Counted from the first letter of the stretch, positions 10,066 through 22,114 are shown. The stretch is DNA of 64,000 nt from Abelmoschus esculentus (GCA_035048815.1 JAUCBN010000043.1:8745001-8809000), one strand, 5' to 3'. The notes: generated by a model not told the origin, from the letters alone. Translations and numbers: made by a program.

Positions 10066-11212
10066 TGATAAGTGCTCAAAAGACTATTATTTTTCACACT
10101 TTTCATGAGCAATAATCACTTAATCTACACCTACTTGGACTAATGCATGAGCTTAATGTGTGATATTTGGATGTTTTGCCTTTGTGACATATAAAGATGA
10201 TATTTATGGAAAATGTAAGCTTTAATGCATCTTTGTGCATTTGTAGGTAGATGTGGGCCGAGGCAGTAACTGAACCCAAGGGTCGCGGCAGCATGATAAG
10301 GAAGCCTGGAAAGCAGCGAAGGACAATGAGTGAGAATAGGGTAATGAACTGTGAAGTAGATCTTGATCGAACCAGCCCCAGATGGGAGCTTCCACTAATG
10401 GAAGTTGAGCAGACTCAAAGTTAGATATCCGCCGGGGCAGTAGATGCAACCTGTCGAGGCGGGAAATTCCATACTACCAAAAGTCAAAGTGGTGATCGAA
10501 TTGAAGAGAATAAAAAGCTGGATTTTTCTGGACACTCCGCGTGGTAGTTAGAGGTCGAGAAGGCGATGAAAAGTTGGAAAGAAGTTAAAGTTTATATTTT
10601 GTCAAAAGTCATTAAATTACATTAAATTAAAGAGATTCACCTCTTTAAGAAAAGCAACGTTCAAACCAACTCTACTTCCTCTCCAAGTCTTATGTCGCCT
10701 TAACTTTAGCCTATATAAAGGATGTGCCGCTCAAGAAAAGGAAGAGAAGAGAGTTAACCATATATAATTATAGATTTCTTTGTTTTCATCATGTTCTAAA
10801 ATCTTCTAGGGTTTAGGTGAAAGTTGTCGAGTAATTGTGGGAGAAAATTGTACTTTGTTCAAGGTTTGCTTATTCTTTGTCATTCTTTGTTCTTGCATTC
10901 AAGCTCGGGAGAGAAGTTTGTGAGCGATTTATTTAATCTAATATCGGGAGAGTTAGATTCATGAAAGGAATAAGTACGATATTTTTCTAGCTGGAAAATA
11001 CTAACTCGGCCTAGGGATAGGTTAGAGTTTCTACGACTAAAAGAAGTGTGAGATTGGTTGATGGTTATAGTTGATTCACGCCGGGAGGTATCATCAAGGA
11101 CTAGTCATCAACAGTACTTCGACTTAGGGATAAACGGAGTCATCAGAGGACACTTTGCCGAACCTTGGAGAAGTCCACCCAAGAGCAAGGGATTGTCACG
11201 ACGGACGTAACC
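10066..11212 (+). repeat. 3' LTR of E0, left part (type II LTR)
   Basis: Starts TGATAAGTGCTCAAAAG; TATA box 10712..10718. It stops at 11212 where element C is inserted and resumes at 23510. The TSD of C is TAACC here (11208..11212) and TAACT on the far side. Type II LTRs differ from type I in U3 and in the last 50 bp (CACGCAACA end) but share the U5 block. Confidence 0.9.
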
Positions 11213-12419
11213 TGTCGCGTGTCAAAAGTGCGCGTTTAGTGCAAGTGGACACATCGAAAGTAATAAGTGATAAGTATTATCGAGTTATCGTCTCCTCAGG
11301 GACCGGTAGACTTAATATGCTTTCTTCACCTTCTTGTTCTGTAGAAAAGTAAAGACACAAGTGAATTGAGTTGATTTATCAAAACTAAAATTACTAAACA
11401 AAAGTAAAAAGTTGAAATAATAGAGAGAGATGGGATAGGATCCAGTTGCGTCGTATTGTGGAATTGATTGACTTGTCTCTGTCCAATGCAATCGTATATC
11501 ACTGCCTCGGCAGCACTGTAGTTTACTGCCTTGGTAGCGACAATACTGTCTGCCGCGGCGATCCCTTGCTCGTGGGTAGACTTTTACCAAAGTTCGGCAA
11601 AGTGTCCTTGAATGACTCCGCTAATCCCTAAGTCAGAGTGTTGTTGATGACTAGTCCTTGATGATACCTCCCGGCGTGAACCAATTATACTCACCAACCA
11701 ATCTCACACTTCTTTTAGCCGCTGAAACTCTTAACCTATCCCTAGGCCGAGTTAGTATTTCGCGATTGAAACACCGTACTTACCCCTTTCGTGAATCTAA
11801 CTCTCCCGAGCTTAGATAAATGGATGACTCACAATATCCTCTCCCGAGCTCAGTTGTGAGAACAAGGAATAATAAAGGATAAGCAAACCTTGATAACTTT
11901 ATTGCATTGAATCAAAGACAAAGTACAATCTCTTCTCACATATACTCGACAACCTTCACCTAATCCCTAAGAAGGTTTAGAACATAATAGAACATAAGGT
12001 TTAGAACAAGTCAAGTACATAATAATAAAAATATTTCCAAGTTTGATTCGGCTAAGGAGGCTTTCCCGCGTGGTCTTCCTTTGGGCTTTTCCTTGTGCTA
12101 GCCAGCTCCGATCCATGGGCTTCAAGTCCAGACACATTCCTTGGATTTTATCTTTCCATCTCCTACAGTCTTGCTTCCTGTCTTTCTGCTGCTGCCTCGG
12201 CATCAGGTCCTGCCTCAGCCTTGTCGCTGCCGCGGCACTGGTTCTCCTGCACAGATATGAAAACGCAGAAAAACGTGTCTTTTTTCTGTAAATATTATCT
12301 ATATGAGTATAACTTCTAAATATATCACATTGAGTGCATGCATTGGTCCGAGTGGGTGTATATTTGGTTATTAATGCCATAAAAGGAGTAAAAAGTGATA
12401 ATGTGTTGAGCACTTATCA
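11213..12419 (-). repeat. 3' LTR of element C, promoter region deleted
   Basis: Reverse-oriented type I LTR, from TGTCGCGTGTC to CACTTATCA. It is about 95 bp shorter than its partner at 22208. The stretch that should hold the TATA box (partner 23036..23042) is missing near 11990..12010 and replaced by a short repeat of GGTTTAGAACA. This LTR could not act as a promoter in the usual way. Confidence 0.88.
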
Positions 12420-13197
12420 CCCCCCCAAACTCGAACTATTGCTTGTCCTCAAGCAATGCAAACCATCAATATGCTGAACTCTACTCTCTCTTGGTCTTAC
12501 ATGTCCATCTATTCTCCCCACCATAGCTAGGCCTATTCTTTAGCCTTAACCATTCGGTTACCCAAGGGTTTACCTAGAAACAAACTATAAGAATTGTGAG
12601 TATATGCGTTTTTGTGGACAAGTTTGATTAAAGGCTTTCTTAGATAAACTCTAAGTTCAAGACAAATAGAATTGGGTTAAGTGTTCTCTTCTTTTCTAAA
12701 CCACCAATTCTTGAGCGAATTTCGGGCACCTCAAGGATTGTGTTTTTCCCTTCACTAAAAATTTTTTCTTTCTTTTTTTTTGAAATTCTTTAAAGCATAC
12801 TAGAGCCAGTTTCAGGAACCTCTAGTATGAGGAAAAGTTTTTCTAGAGTCGGTGATAGGCACCTCTAGTTACTTTCCCCCAAATCTAAGTCTTTATCACC
12901 TAAGTTCATTAAAAGAATTCCTATAATCCAACAGGTCCCAAAAGTGTTTAAAATTCTTCCTATAGTAAGCTTCTAAGTTTTCATCCTTAAGCATCCTAAG
13001 GTTAAGCCCTCTTAACAGATCCTAAAAATGGTAAGGAGAAAGATTTCTATAGCCTTAAAGAATAAACTAAGGCAATACTGATGATGAGCAGTGCAAAAGT
13101 GTAGGCAGTTATTTCAAGTAAGGCGGGGAGCATAAAAAATTAAAAAAAATCACTAGAATACTCCCTTTTTGGCAAGGCCGCGGCAGTAGATTGCTGC
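12420..13197 (-). other. 3' untranslated region of C, distal part
   Basis: On the minus strand this holds the polypurine run next to the LTR (CCCCCC at 12420..12426 on the plus strand) and the hairpin ATTGCTTG/AGGA/CAAGCAAT (12438..12457). The three 14-nt-loop hairpins are at 12710..12735, 12796..12829 (perfect 10-bp stem) and 12843..12868. It is cut at 13197 by the non-coding element and continues at 17410..17558, where the post-ORF2 hairpin lies (17444..17463). Confidence 0.78.
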
Positions 13198-14644
13198 TGA
13201 TGAGTGCCTAAAAGTCCTATTCTTTATACCAATTTCCCACTCGATTATTGTTAATAAAGGACAAATTTAATGGCAATACTGGATAATTCTGCTTATTTCC
13301 ATATTTCAGCATCCCAATACTTAATTCATGAATTTATCTATTATTTGGCAAAAAACAGGTACAGTTAATGGTTTCTTCTCTTAGACAGGAAACTACCACA
13401 TAGGTAATGCCAGATAGCATGATGGATGCTGGAAGCTGAAGCTGAAATGCAGATAAGCACCTGCCTCGGCATCACTTTGATGCCCCGGCAGCACTTTAAC
13501 GCCTCGGCAGCACTTTAATGCCTTGGCAGCATCTGAGGCCGCGGCAGCACTTGAAGTGCAAATGCTGATATGATAGGCGATTTGAAGAGAAAAATAAGGT
13601 GGACGTTTTAAGACAAGAGACATAGAAATCGGAGCTGAGGAACACACGGAAAGTAAGGTCAAAGGCCACGCGGGAAAATAATCCTTATAGGAGTAAACTA
13701 GGAAATAAAATAAATATCTTTTATTTATGTACTTAACTTGTGTTTTACTCCAAGTTGTATTCCTACTTTGGAAAGGTTTGCCCTAGGCCAAGCCTATATA
13801 AACCATAGCCTATGTAGAGAGGAGGATATCTTGAAATCAAGTGTTCATAGAAAACCCTAAACTCCTCCATCTCCTCCTTGGGGTTTAGGTTAGATTGTGG
13901 AGTAGTTGTGGAAGAAAATTGTACCTTGCTTTCTTGTTTCAATGCAGTAAAATTATCAAGGTTTGCTCATCCTTTGTTATTCCTTGTTTTCACAATTGAG
14001 CTCGGGAGAGGATATTGTGAATCATCCATTTATCTAAGCTCGGGAGAGTTAGATTCACGAAAGGGGTAAGTACGGTGTTTCAATCGCGAAATACTAACTC
14101 GGCCTAGGGATAGGTTAAGAGTTTCAGCGGCTAAACGAAGTGTGAGATTGGTTGGTGAGTATAATTGGTTCACGCCGGGAGGTATCATCAAGGACTAGTC
14201 ATCAACAGCACTCTGACTTAGGGATAAGCGGAGTCATCCAAGGACACTTTGCCGAACTTTGGTAAAGTCCAACCACGAGCAAGGGATTGCCGCGGCGGAC
14301 AAGTATCGTTGCTGCCACGGCAGTAATCTGCAGTACTGCCGAGGCAGTGATGTATGATTGCATTGGACAGAAACAAGTCAATTGAACCCACACTACGAAG
14401 CACTCTAACCTGCCCCACTTTTCCATCCTTGATTTCTTGATCACTTATCTTTATTGTTTTCATTAGTTTCTTTAGTTATAATCCAACTCAATTATTTGTG
14501 TCTTTAATTTTCCATTGTGCAGGAAGAATAAATTGCGTAAGTAAAGTCAATCCCTGTGGGTTCGACATCTTAAATACTTCAATCTGACAAAAGGTGGAAG
14601 GACGAATGCTTCTTCATAAAAGCAAGACTTTCTTGCCTCCATCA
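13198..14644 (+). repeat. 5' LTR of the non-coding element (type III LTR)
   Basis: Begins TGATGAGTGCCTAAAAG and ends CCTCCATCA. TATA box at 13795..13801. Contains a 19-bp tandem array of TGCCTCGGCA-like motifs (13462..13546) and, in U5, three more at 14288, 14313 and 14337. Confidence 0.92.
13462..13546 (+). repeat. 19-bp tandem array of TGCCNNGGCA motifs
   Basis: Five motifs start at 13462, 13481, 13500, 13519 and 13537, a period of 19, 19, 19 and 18 bp. The linker is close to GCACTTTAA. The same array is present in the other LTR at 16221, 16240, 16259, 16278 and 16296. Confidence 0.85.
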
Positions 14645-14648
14645 GATT

Positions 14649-14666
14649 TGGCGCCGTTGCCGGGGA
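14649..14666 (+). promoter_or_regulatory. primer-binding site, tRNA-Asp
   Basis: TGGCGCCGTTGCCGGGGA matches the complement of the 3' end of plant tRNA-Asp (…CCCCGGCAACGGCGCCA) over 18 nt, four bases after the LTR end. Use of tRNA-Asp is a known trait of Athila-type elements. Confidence 0.92.
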
Positions 14667-15956
14667 TTGGCGATTCCAACTTTCCTTTTTATTTTTTCTT
14701 GCACTACTATCTTAGGAAATTAGTTTAATTATTTTTGAGTTATTTGTTTTAGGAAATAAGTTTAATTATGTTTGAGTTATTTGTTTTATTTTAGGAAGGA
14801 AATTCAAGAAGGAGAAGCCATAAAGCACATAAAACAGTCCAAAAATCAAATCCACCGTCCCACCTAAGACGCGGTCAAGGCGGCTGGCTGCCCAAACGCA
14901 AGTGACGGCGGGTTTGTTGTTATCGAACTTCATCTCCCCTGTTTTATTTCATACTTCTTCATTATTATTTTCCAGTGCAGTTTTTAGTTTCTTTCTCAAC
15001 AAACTCTACACAAACCCATGACCCTCAGGATACATAAGAGGCCAAGACGCAACATATACAAATTGGTTTATCTTTTCCTTGTCTCTTAATTTTTTCTTGT
15101 CTTTTATTGTTGCCTTACGTTCAGATGCATACATTGAGGATAATGCATCCCTCGAGTTTGGGGGGAGTACTGATCCAATCTTCTGCCTTATAAAAATATC
15201 TGTCATGTATGGAAATTATTCGGATTATCCTACTATTGCCTTAAATTTTGTCTTTACAACAATTACAGTTTTATGAAAATTTTTTAAGTCTGCTGAATTT
15301 TATTGAAACTGCCTCGGCAGCAATATATTCTCCAGCCGCCACAGCAGTATGCACCATTCACCAGACTTGAATTCGGAAAGGTCTCTTAGGATTAGTACTT
15401 AGGATTAGACTATGAGCCTGAAATCACATAAACACTGCTAGTCTTAGTTGATTTTAGAAGTTCTTTTCTTTGAAAAGCAATAAGGACTTAGGCTTAGATT
15501 TTAACTAGAGGTTCCTATCACCGGCTCTAGTATAGTTCTTAGAGGTGCCCATCACTGGCTCTAGGACTCAACCTTTTTCCCACTTACTAGAGGTGCCCGA
15601 AATTGGCTCTAGTAAGAGTAGTTAACACTTGAGGTGCCCGAAAACTGACTCAAGCAGTATAAGTATATAGCAATATATATTTATATACCAAACAGGGAAA
15701 AAGGAAAGAAAAATAATTGAAGAAAAATCTTAGTCGGAAGTCTTGAGCTAGAAAAAGATTAGAACTTAGAGAATCAACTTTGACACAGCTACGCACACAC
15801 TCACCAAGACTCATAGTCCAGTTCCGAGGAATTCCTAGAACTTAGAAGAGGCCGAGTCAAGAAAGGAATTCTGCCGCGGTAGGAAGGACAATATATTACT
15901 TTAAAATCTATCTTTTGCATTGCTTGAGGACAAGCAACAGTTCGAGTTTGGGGGTG
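14667..15956 (+). other. internal region of the non-coding element
   Basis: No credible protein. A short GC-rich stretch (14870..14920) may be a leader remnant. At 15131..15165 a hairpin-like ATTGAGGATAAT segment followed by CGAGTTTGGGGGG matches the post-ORF2 module of the coding elements. Four hairpins follow (15505..15530, 15538..15565, 15583..15616, 15628..15654). The terminal hairpin TTGCTTG/AGGA/CAAGCAA (15920..15937) and polypurine tract adjoin the LTR. Confidence 0.75.
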
Positions 15957-17404
15957 TGATGAGTGCCTAAAAGTCCTATTCTTTATACCAATTTGCCACT
16001 CAATTATTGTTAATAAAGGACAAATTTAATGGCAATACTGGATAATTCTGCTTATTTCCATATTTGAGCATCCTAATACTTAATTCATGAATTTATCTAT
16101 TATTTGACATAAAACAGGTACGGTTAATGGTTTCTTCTCTTAGACAGGAAACTACCACATAGGTAATGCCAGATAGCATGATGGATGCTGGAAGCTGAAG
16201 CTGAAATGCAGATAAGCACCTGCCTCGGCATCACTTTGATGCCCCGGCAGCACTTTAACGCCTCGGCAGCACTTTAATGCCTTGGCAGCATCTGAGGCCG
16301 CGGCAGCACTTGAAGTGCAAATGCTGATATGATAGGCGATTTGAAGAGAAAAATAAGGTGGACGTTTTAAGACAAGAGGCATAGAAATCGGAGCTGAGGA
16401 ACACACGGAAAGTCAAGGTCAAAGGCCACGCGGGAAAATAATCCTTATAGGAATAAACTAGGAAATAAAATAAATATCTTTTATTTATGTACTTAACTTG
16501 TGTTTTACTCCAAGTTGTATTCCTACTATGGAAAGGTTTGCCCTAGGCCAAGCCTATATAAACCATAGCCTATGTAGAGAGGAGGATATCTCGAAATCAA
16601 GTGTTCATAGAAAACCCTAAACTCCTCCATCGCCCCCTAGGGATTTAGGTTAGATTGTGGAGTAGTTGTGGAAGAAAATTGTACTTTGCTTTCTTGTTTC
16701 AATGCAATAAAATTATCAAGGTTTGCTTATCCTTTGTTATTCCTTGTTTTCACAATTGAGCTCGGGAGAGGATATTGTGAATCATCCATTTATCTAAGCT
16801 CGGGAGAGTTAGATTCACGAAAGGGGTAAGTACGGTGTTTCAATCGCGAAATACTAACTCGGCCTAGGGATAGGTTAAGAGTTTCAGCGGCTAAAAGAAA
16901 TGTGAGATTGGTTGGTGAGTATAATTGGTTCACGCCGGGAGGTATCATCAAGGACTAGTCATCAACAGCACTCTGACTTAGGGATAAGCGGAGTCATCCA
17001 AGGACACTTTGCCGAACTTTGGTAAAGTCCAACCACGAGCAAGGGATTGCCGCAGCGGACAAGTATCGTTGCTGCCACGGCAGTAATCTGCGGTACTACC
17101 GAGGCAGTGATGTACGATTGCATTGGACAGAAACAAGTCAATTGAACCCACACTACGAAGCACTCTAACCTGCCCCACTTTTCCATCCTTGATTTCTTGA
17201 TCACTTATCTTTATTGTTTTCATTAGTTTCTTTAGTTATAATCCAACTCAGTTATTTGTGTCTTTAATTTTCCATTGTGCAGGAAGAATAAATTGCTTAA
17301 GTAAAGTCAATCCCTGTGGGTTCGACATCTTAAATACTTCAATCTGACAAAAGATGGAAGGACGACTGCTTCTTCATAAAAGCAAGACTTTCTAGCCTCC
17401 ATCA
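15957..17404 (+). repeat. 3' LTR of the non-coding element (type III LTR)
   Basis: Same ends as its partner; TATA box 16555..16561. The differences from the 5' LTR are scattered single bases, consistent with a fairly recent insertion. Confidence 0.92.
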
Positions 17405-17558
17405 GCTACCTTGGCAGTGAATCTGCACCCCCAAACTCAAACCAAGCATTGTCCTCAATGCTTTATATTTGAAGAAATAAGCGGCAAAACAAAATATGAA
17501 TTATAAGCAGCAAGTAAAATAGTAAAAGCAATAAATATTGAATAAAGGACAAAGAATT

Positions 17559-19094
17559 TTAAAGCGACTCCGAAGAGCTGCTTGTAACAATTTTCCTCCT
17601 CGGCCTTGCTGTCGATTGCTTTGTCCTTGGTGAGGGCGATGGTTGCGCCTCTGCTTGCCAAGGCGGTTGGACTCGAGTGGGTGGTGTTCGTTGTATTGGG
17701 GCCTCTACCTCCTCTCCTTCTTCTACATCAGCCATCTCTTCGGTTAGCATTACATCCGTTCCTCCTCCCATTGCTGTTGCTCCTCCGGTGTGGTGTATAG
17801 TTGGTCCGGCGGCGATGGAGCTTTGGTGGACATAGGCATCTATCTCGGCGGATAGACTGCCCATGATACTTGGTGACCAGGGTGGGGTGCTGAAAACGAC
17901 CCTTATCTTGGATGGCCTTCTGCTAACAGACGAGGCCGCGGCAGAATCTGCTGCCCTAGATGGGCCGGCAACCTGGTATTGGGGCTGAGGGTCCGCATGG
18001 AAGAACGACCTTGGTCCTCCCGGGGCTGGTGTAGTCTCGGTGTAAGGGGCGGTTGTGACGAACATGTTGCTGGTAAACTCCGGAAATTGTACTCCTTAGT
18101 CCGGGAAGGCGTGCAACATCATCTGGGCTAGAGTGCCATTGAAATTCCTTTGGTACTCCATGTACCTTTGTTGTCGGAGATCCATTGCTGCCATTCGTTG
18201 CAAGATCTCCTGGTACGGGTCTGCTGCGGTAGAGGTGTGGGCAGTACCAGGCATGTATGCCGTGTACTTGGCCTCGGCAGCAGTATCGGCAGTGAACTGC
18301 TGCGGCGTTGCTTGGACAGGCTCCGCTTGTGTGATCTGCATGACTTTGTGACAGAAGTCCCTGGTCCATCCTCGTCGTGGGGGTGTGTATTCGTCCGTCT
18401 CTTCGATGGGTACACCTGCGGCAACACATAAACCCGTGATCAAACAAGGGAAATACAATGGTCCCCTATCTTTCTTACCGCACTCGTGAATTTCCCGTAG
18501 GATGATCTCTCCAACATTGATGGTCCTCTTGTTGATGATGGATTGTATAAGCACCAATCTTTTGCGATCCACCGTGCTATTGTGTGACGTGGGGATGATG
18601 CGTCGCTTGACAAAGGTATTCCACATCTTGGCCTCCGGCTTTAGGCTTTGTCTTATTACGGATCCTCTATGGGTACTGGTTTCCCATGGAGTGTTCGCGT
18701 AACAAAGATCATCTTTGATGAGCTCGTAATCCTCGGCATTGATATCTTCCAAGAATTCGGCGTGGATATCACTGTCAGGGGTGAGGCCGTAGAAATTGTT
18801 GATTGTCTCGGCATCGAGCTGGACTGGCCTGCCGCGGCAATGAACGAAGAGGGAGTCTTTGCTGGGCCCGTGCGCATAAAACTCCCGCACGATCGTGGCA
18901 TTCGCCTGGGCAGGTTAGAGACAGAAAATTTCCCAATTTTGGTAATTAATTCTGTCATAGAGGTAGTGCTCAATGTCGTAGTTTTCTTCATCCGCATGCT
19001 AGAAACCTTGTTCTTCCCACAGTTGCCCAGCGATGAAAGATCGGTTGAAACGATCTTCAACGTTGGCTGGGGCGAATCTCTTGCAAGTTGCCAT
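17559..19094 (-). pseudogene. ORF2 of element C, 512 codons, three stops
   Basis: Minus-strand frame from ATGGCAACTTGC (19094) to TAA (17559..17561) with stops at 19001, 18917 and 18098 and no frameshift. The conserved part includes FYAHGPSKDSLFVH, DAETINNFYGLTP, YELIKDDLCY, PTSHNSTVDRKRL and GPLYFPCLITGLCVAAG. After it come the DPYQEILQRMAAMD segment, a Pro/Ser-rich part, a Gly/acidic run (VEEGEEVEAP) and the Ser-rich end SSSSESL. It lies 476 bp downstream of gag-pro and has its own upstream TATA box. Length and residues agree with element A. Role unknown; no enzyme motif is visible. Confidence 0.9.
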
Positions 19095-19253
19095 CAAGAT
19101 TTGAGAGAATTGACTTCTTGGAGTTTTTCTTGAAAAGAATCTGAAACTTCGCAAAGATTATGAGTAGGCAGAGAGTAATGTGAGAGAGAGATTGTTATGA
19201 ATACTAAAGAAAACAAGAAAGCAAGAGTGAATAGTTCAAGAGGAAGGAGTTTC

Positions 19254-19260
19254 TTATATA
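19254..19260 (-). promoter_or_regulatory. TATA box before ORF2 of element C
   Basis: On the minus strand GGCCTATATAAG lies about 165 bp upstream of the ORF2 start codon and is followed by a CT-rich stretch without an ATG in good context. The core GCCTATATAA equals the LTR promoter core. Element D has the same box at 28315..28321. Confidence 0.6.
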
Positions 19261-19570
19261 GGCCTCGGCCTTGTGACTGTTGAAGCTACTAGCCGTTTTG
19301 TAACCGTTTCCTTTTCTGCCGTTTCCTTTTTCTGCCGTGGTAGGAATCTCGGCAGACTAGCCGTTACACTATTTTGCCCGTTGGGACTGCTGCGGCCCTG
19401 ACACTGTTTTATTGCCTTGGCAAAGTTCCTGTTGTGAACTATTTCTCCTTTATTCTTGCTTATTATTCCTAAATAAAACACACAAAAGAAAAAAAAATAC
19501 TTAAAGCAAAAATAATAAGAACAATAAAAATAAACTAATCCTAATATATTAATAAAGAGAAAGGAGTAGA

Positions 19571-22114
19571 TCATGTTACTGGTGGGGAGCATGCAAATGC
19601 ATCTCCCAAAATTATTCTCTCCCTTAGGACCAAATTGTGAATAAGTTGTGGGCCACTCCTTTTTGCTGTATGTTCATCCACATTGAGTTTAATTTTTTTG
19701 CCGAATATCCTACCGAGAAGGCTGCCCAGGCAGGATATTTTAGTGTCTACTGTGTGGATGGCATTGCACTCCTCTAGATCATCATATTTTTTCAAGTTGT
19801 GGAATCCGTTGAGTTTGACTTGTTGGTCATTGACCCGCATTGTCAACTCTCCTTTTTCCACGTCAATTAGAGTACGTCCAGTTGCAAGCAAAGGTCTCCC
19901 AAGGATGATCGGTGCATTGTCATCTGCTTCACAATCAAGGACAAGAAAGTCAACAGGAAAAATAAACTTGTCTACTCTTACCAGTATGTCCTCGATTTTG
20001 CCTTCAAGTTGCACATAGGATCGACCCGCTAGTTGGAGCATCACTGTTGTAGGTTTCGGCCTTCCAATTCCAAGTTTTTGGAAGACTGATTTGGGCATAA
20101 GGTTTATGCTTGCTCCAAGGTCGCATAGGGCCTTACCTTCATAGCTCTTACCTATCGCACAAGGTATGGTAAAGCAACCAGGATCCTTTAACTTTGGTGT
20201 CATGCGGTTATGCAGCATTGCCATGCATCCCTCGGTAGCAGCCACTGTCTCAAACTCACCTATTCATTTCCTCTTTGACACCATGTCCTTTAGGAACTTG
20301 ACATAGTTAGACATTTGTTCAATAGCTTCAACGAAAGGTATGTTGATGTGGACTTGCTTCAAGATGTCTAGGAATTTCTTGAATTGTTGGTCCTGTTTTT
20401 GCTTTTTCAACCTTTGTGGGAAAGGTGGTGGTGGTCTCATTTCCTCCAGGGTTTCTTTAGTTTGAAATTTAATACCTGGCACCACTAGAGTTGTTGCTGC
20501 CTCGGCAGGTTGCTCAGGAGCTACAGTGCTTTCTGCCGAGGCAGTGTTATCAGCTTCAGTTTGCTCAGCCTTTTCTCTTGCTCGATCTGTTGATTGATTT
20601 TGGCTCTCTGGGATCTTCTCCTTCAGCTGTAGACCACTCCTAGTAGTGATTGCTTTGCACTGTTCATGGCCCATTACCTTAGCAACTTTAGTATTGCTAG
20701 GTAATCCTCCTTGTGGTCTAGTATTTATACTTTAAGCAAACTGCCCAACTTGAGTTTCCAACGTTTTTATGGCCGCTTCTTAATTTTGCAACCTCATCTC
20801 AGTTTTATTCGTGAAGGCATCTGTCCTCTTGATGAAATTACTATTCTCTGCCATGTATGACTCAGTTTTCATCATGAAGGCCTTTAGCTTGTTCTCCAAT
20901 GAACTTACCGGTTACTGTTGCATCTGCTGTTGCGGCATTGACTGCTGGGCTTGCTGCTGCGGCATCGGTTGCTGAAATCCCGAAGGTTGGGTGATTGGGT
21001 TTAAGGCGTTGTTAGGGTTGCTCCATGATAGGTTTGGATGCCTCTTCCATGAGGGGTTGTATGTGTTGGACATCATATTATTTCGGTTGTAGTTCCCAAC
21101 ATACATACCGGTTTCTTGATTCATGCAATCAGAGGAACTGTGGTTACCTTCACATAAGTCACAATATGAATCAATTACCTTAACCTCACGGGTATTTTGT
21201 TGTAACTGTAGGTTTTGCACCATCTTGGTAAGAGAGGCCAATTGTGCTGTCACTGAACTTGATGAGTCTAATTCATTTACCGTGGCTTGGCGTCTTACTC
21301 CTCCTCGCCTAGATGTAGGAAACTGAAAGTCATTCTTTGCGAGTTTATTCAATATTTTAATAGCTTCCTCAGGTGCTTTATCCAGGAGTGTTCCGTTTGT
21401 CGAGGCATCTAACATCATCCTTGTCGGGGCATTCGTGGCATTGTAAAACATTGTCACTTGTGTCCATAGGGGAAATCCATGCAAAGGACACTTGTGCAAT
21501 AGCTCCCTGTAGCGTTCCCATGCCTCGTACATTGGTTCGTCTTCTGCCTGTCGAAAAGAAGTAATTTCATTATGGATTCTATCATATAAATTAGTGGGAT
21601 TAAAACGAGTAATGAAATCACGGCAAAGTTCACTCCAGGAACCAATAGATCCTGCTGGAATGCTATTTAACCAAGCTTTCGCCCTATCCCTCAGTGAATA
21701 GGGGAATAGCTTTAATCGCAAGACATCTTCATGGACTCCTTGGATTTTGAAAGAGTTGCAGATTTCCATGAAGGACTTGAGGTGCTGCCTTGCGTCTTCA
21801 GTTGCAGACCCACCAAATTGTCCAATTGTATTCAACATATTGAACATAACAGGTTTTAGTTCAAAATGGGCTGCTTCAATCACAGGTGTGACAACTCCTG
21901 GGTTTAATCCATTTAAGTCTTCTTCCAAGAAGTCTCTGACAGTGAGTTGTCGCGGCCCAGGTGGCGGCGGAAGTCCTCCATTGCCGGCAGGTAAATTTTG
22001 TCCTGCCGGGTGTTCTGCCATGGCTCCTTGGATCTGTCTCCTCAACCGTTGCCTTGTTCTTTCGATCTCTGGATCTAACTCATACAAGGGGTTGGTTGGA
22101 TTGGCCCTGGTCAT
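19571..22114 (-). pseudogene. gag-protease polyprotein of element C, four stops
   Basis: A single minus-strand frame of 848 codons from ATGACCAGGGCC (22114) to TGA (19571..19573), with stops starting at 20914, 20782, 20734 and 20266. Domains in order: gag (FGGSATEDARQHLKSFMEIC, then SLRDRAKAWLNSIPAGS), zinc knuckle CDLCEGNHSSSDC, Gln-rich linker (MPQQQ), and aspartic protease with CDLGASINLMP and IILGRPLLATGRT. As in A it ends PPVT-stop after the protease, with no RT. The stops are at different codons from those of A, so the common ancestor had an open gag-pro frame that already ended there. Confidence 0.93.

Larger units (their letters stand above)
13198..17404 (+). mobile_element. Non-coding (LARD-like) LTR element with tRNA-Asp PBS
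   Basis: Two LTRs of 1447 and 1448 bp, differing at roughly 2% of sites by eye, enclose 1.3 kb with no ORF of note. Flanks GCTGC (13193..13197) and GCTAC (17405..17409) form a 5-bp TSD with one change, and removal restores the C 3' UTR. The PBS is perfect and the polypurine tract, terminal hairpin and hairpin row are all kept, so it retains the cis signals but no gene. Its LTR U5 resembles the type I LTRs, which suggests that it moves with proteins of that group. It is the most deeply nested and probably the youngest insertion in this part. Confidence 0.92.

Noticed and set aside
12043..12413. ORFs of 70-150 codons on both strands of type I LTRs
   Set aside because: The same ORFs recur in every LTR copy with stops and shifts and match no protein; they overlap U3, TATA box and R.
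13462..13546. CRISPR-like array
   Set aside because: Regular repeats, but units are 19 bp with 9-bp linkers in a plant LTR; no spacers and no cas genes.
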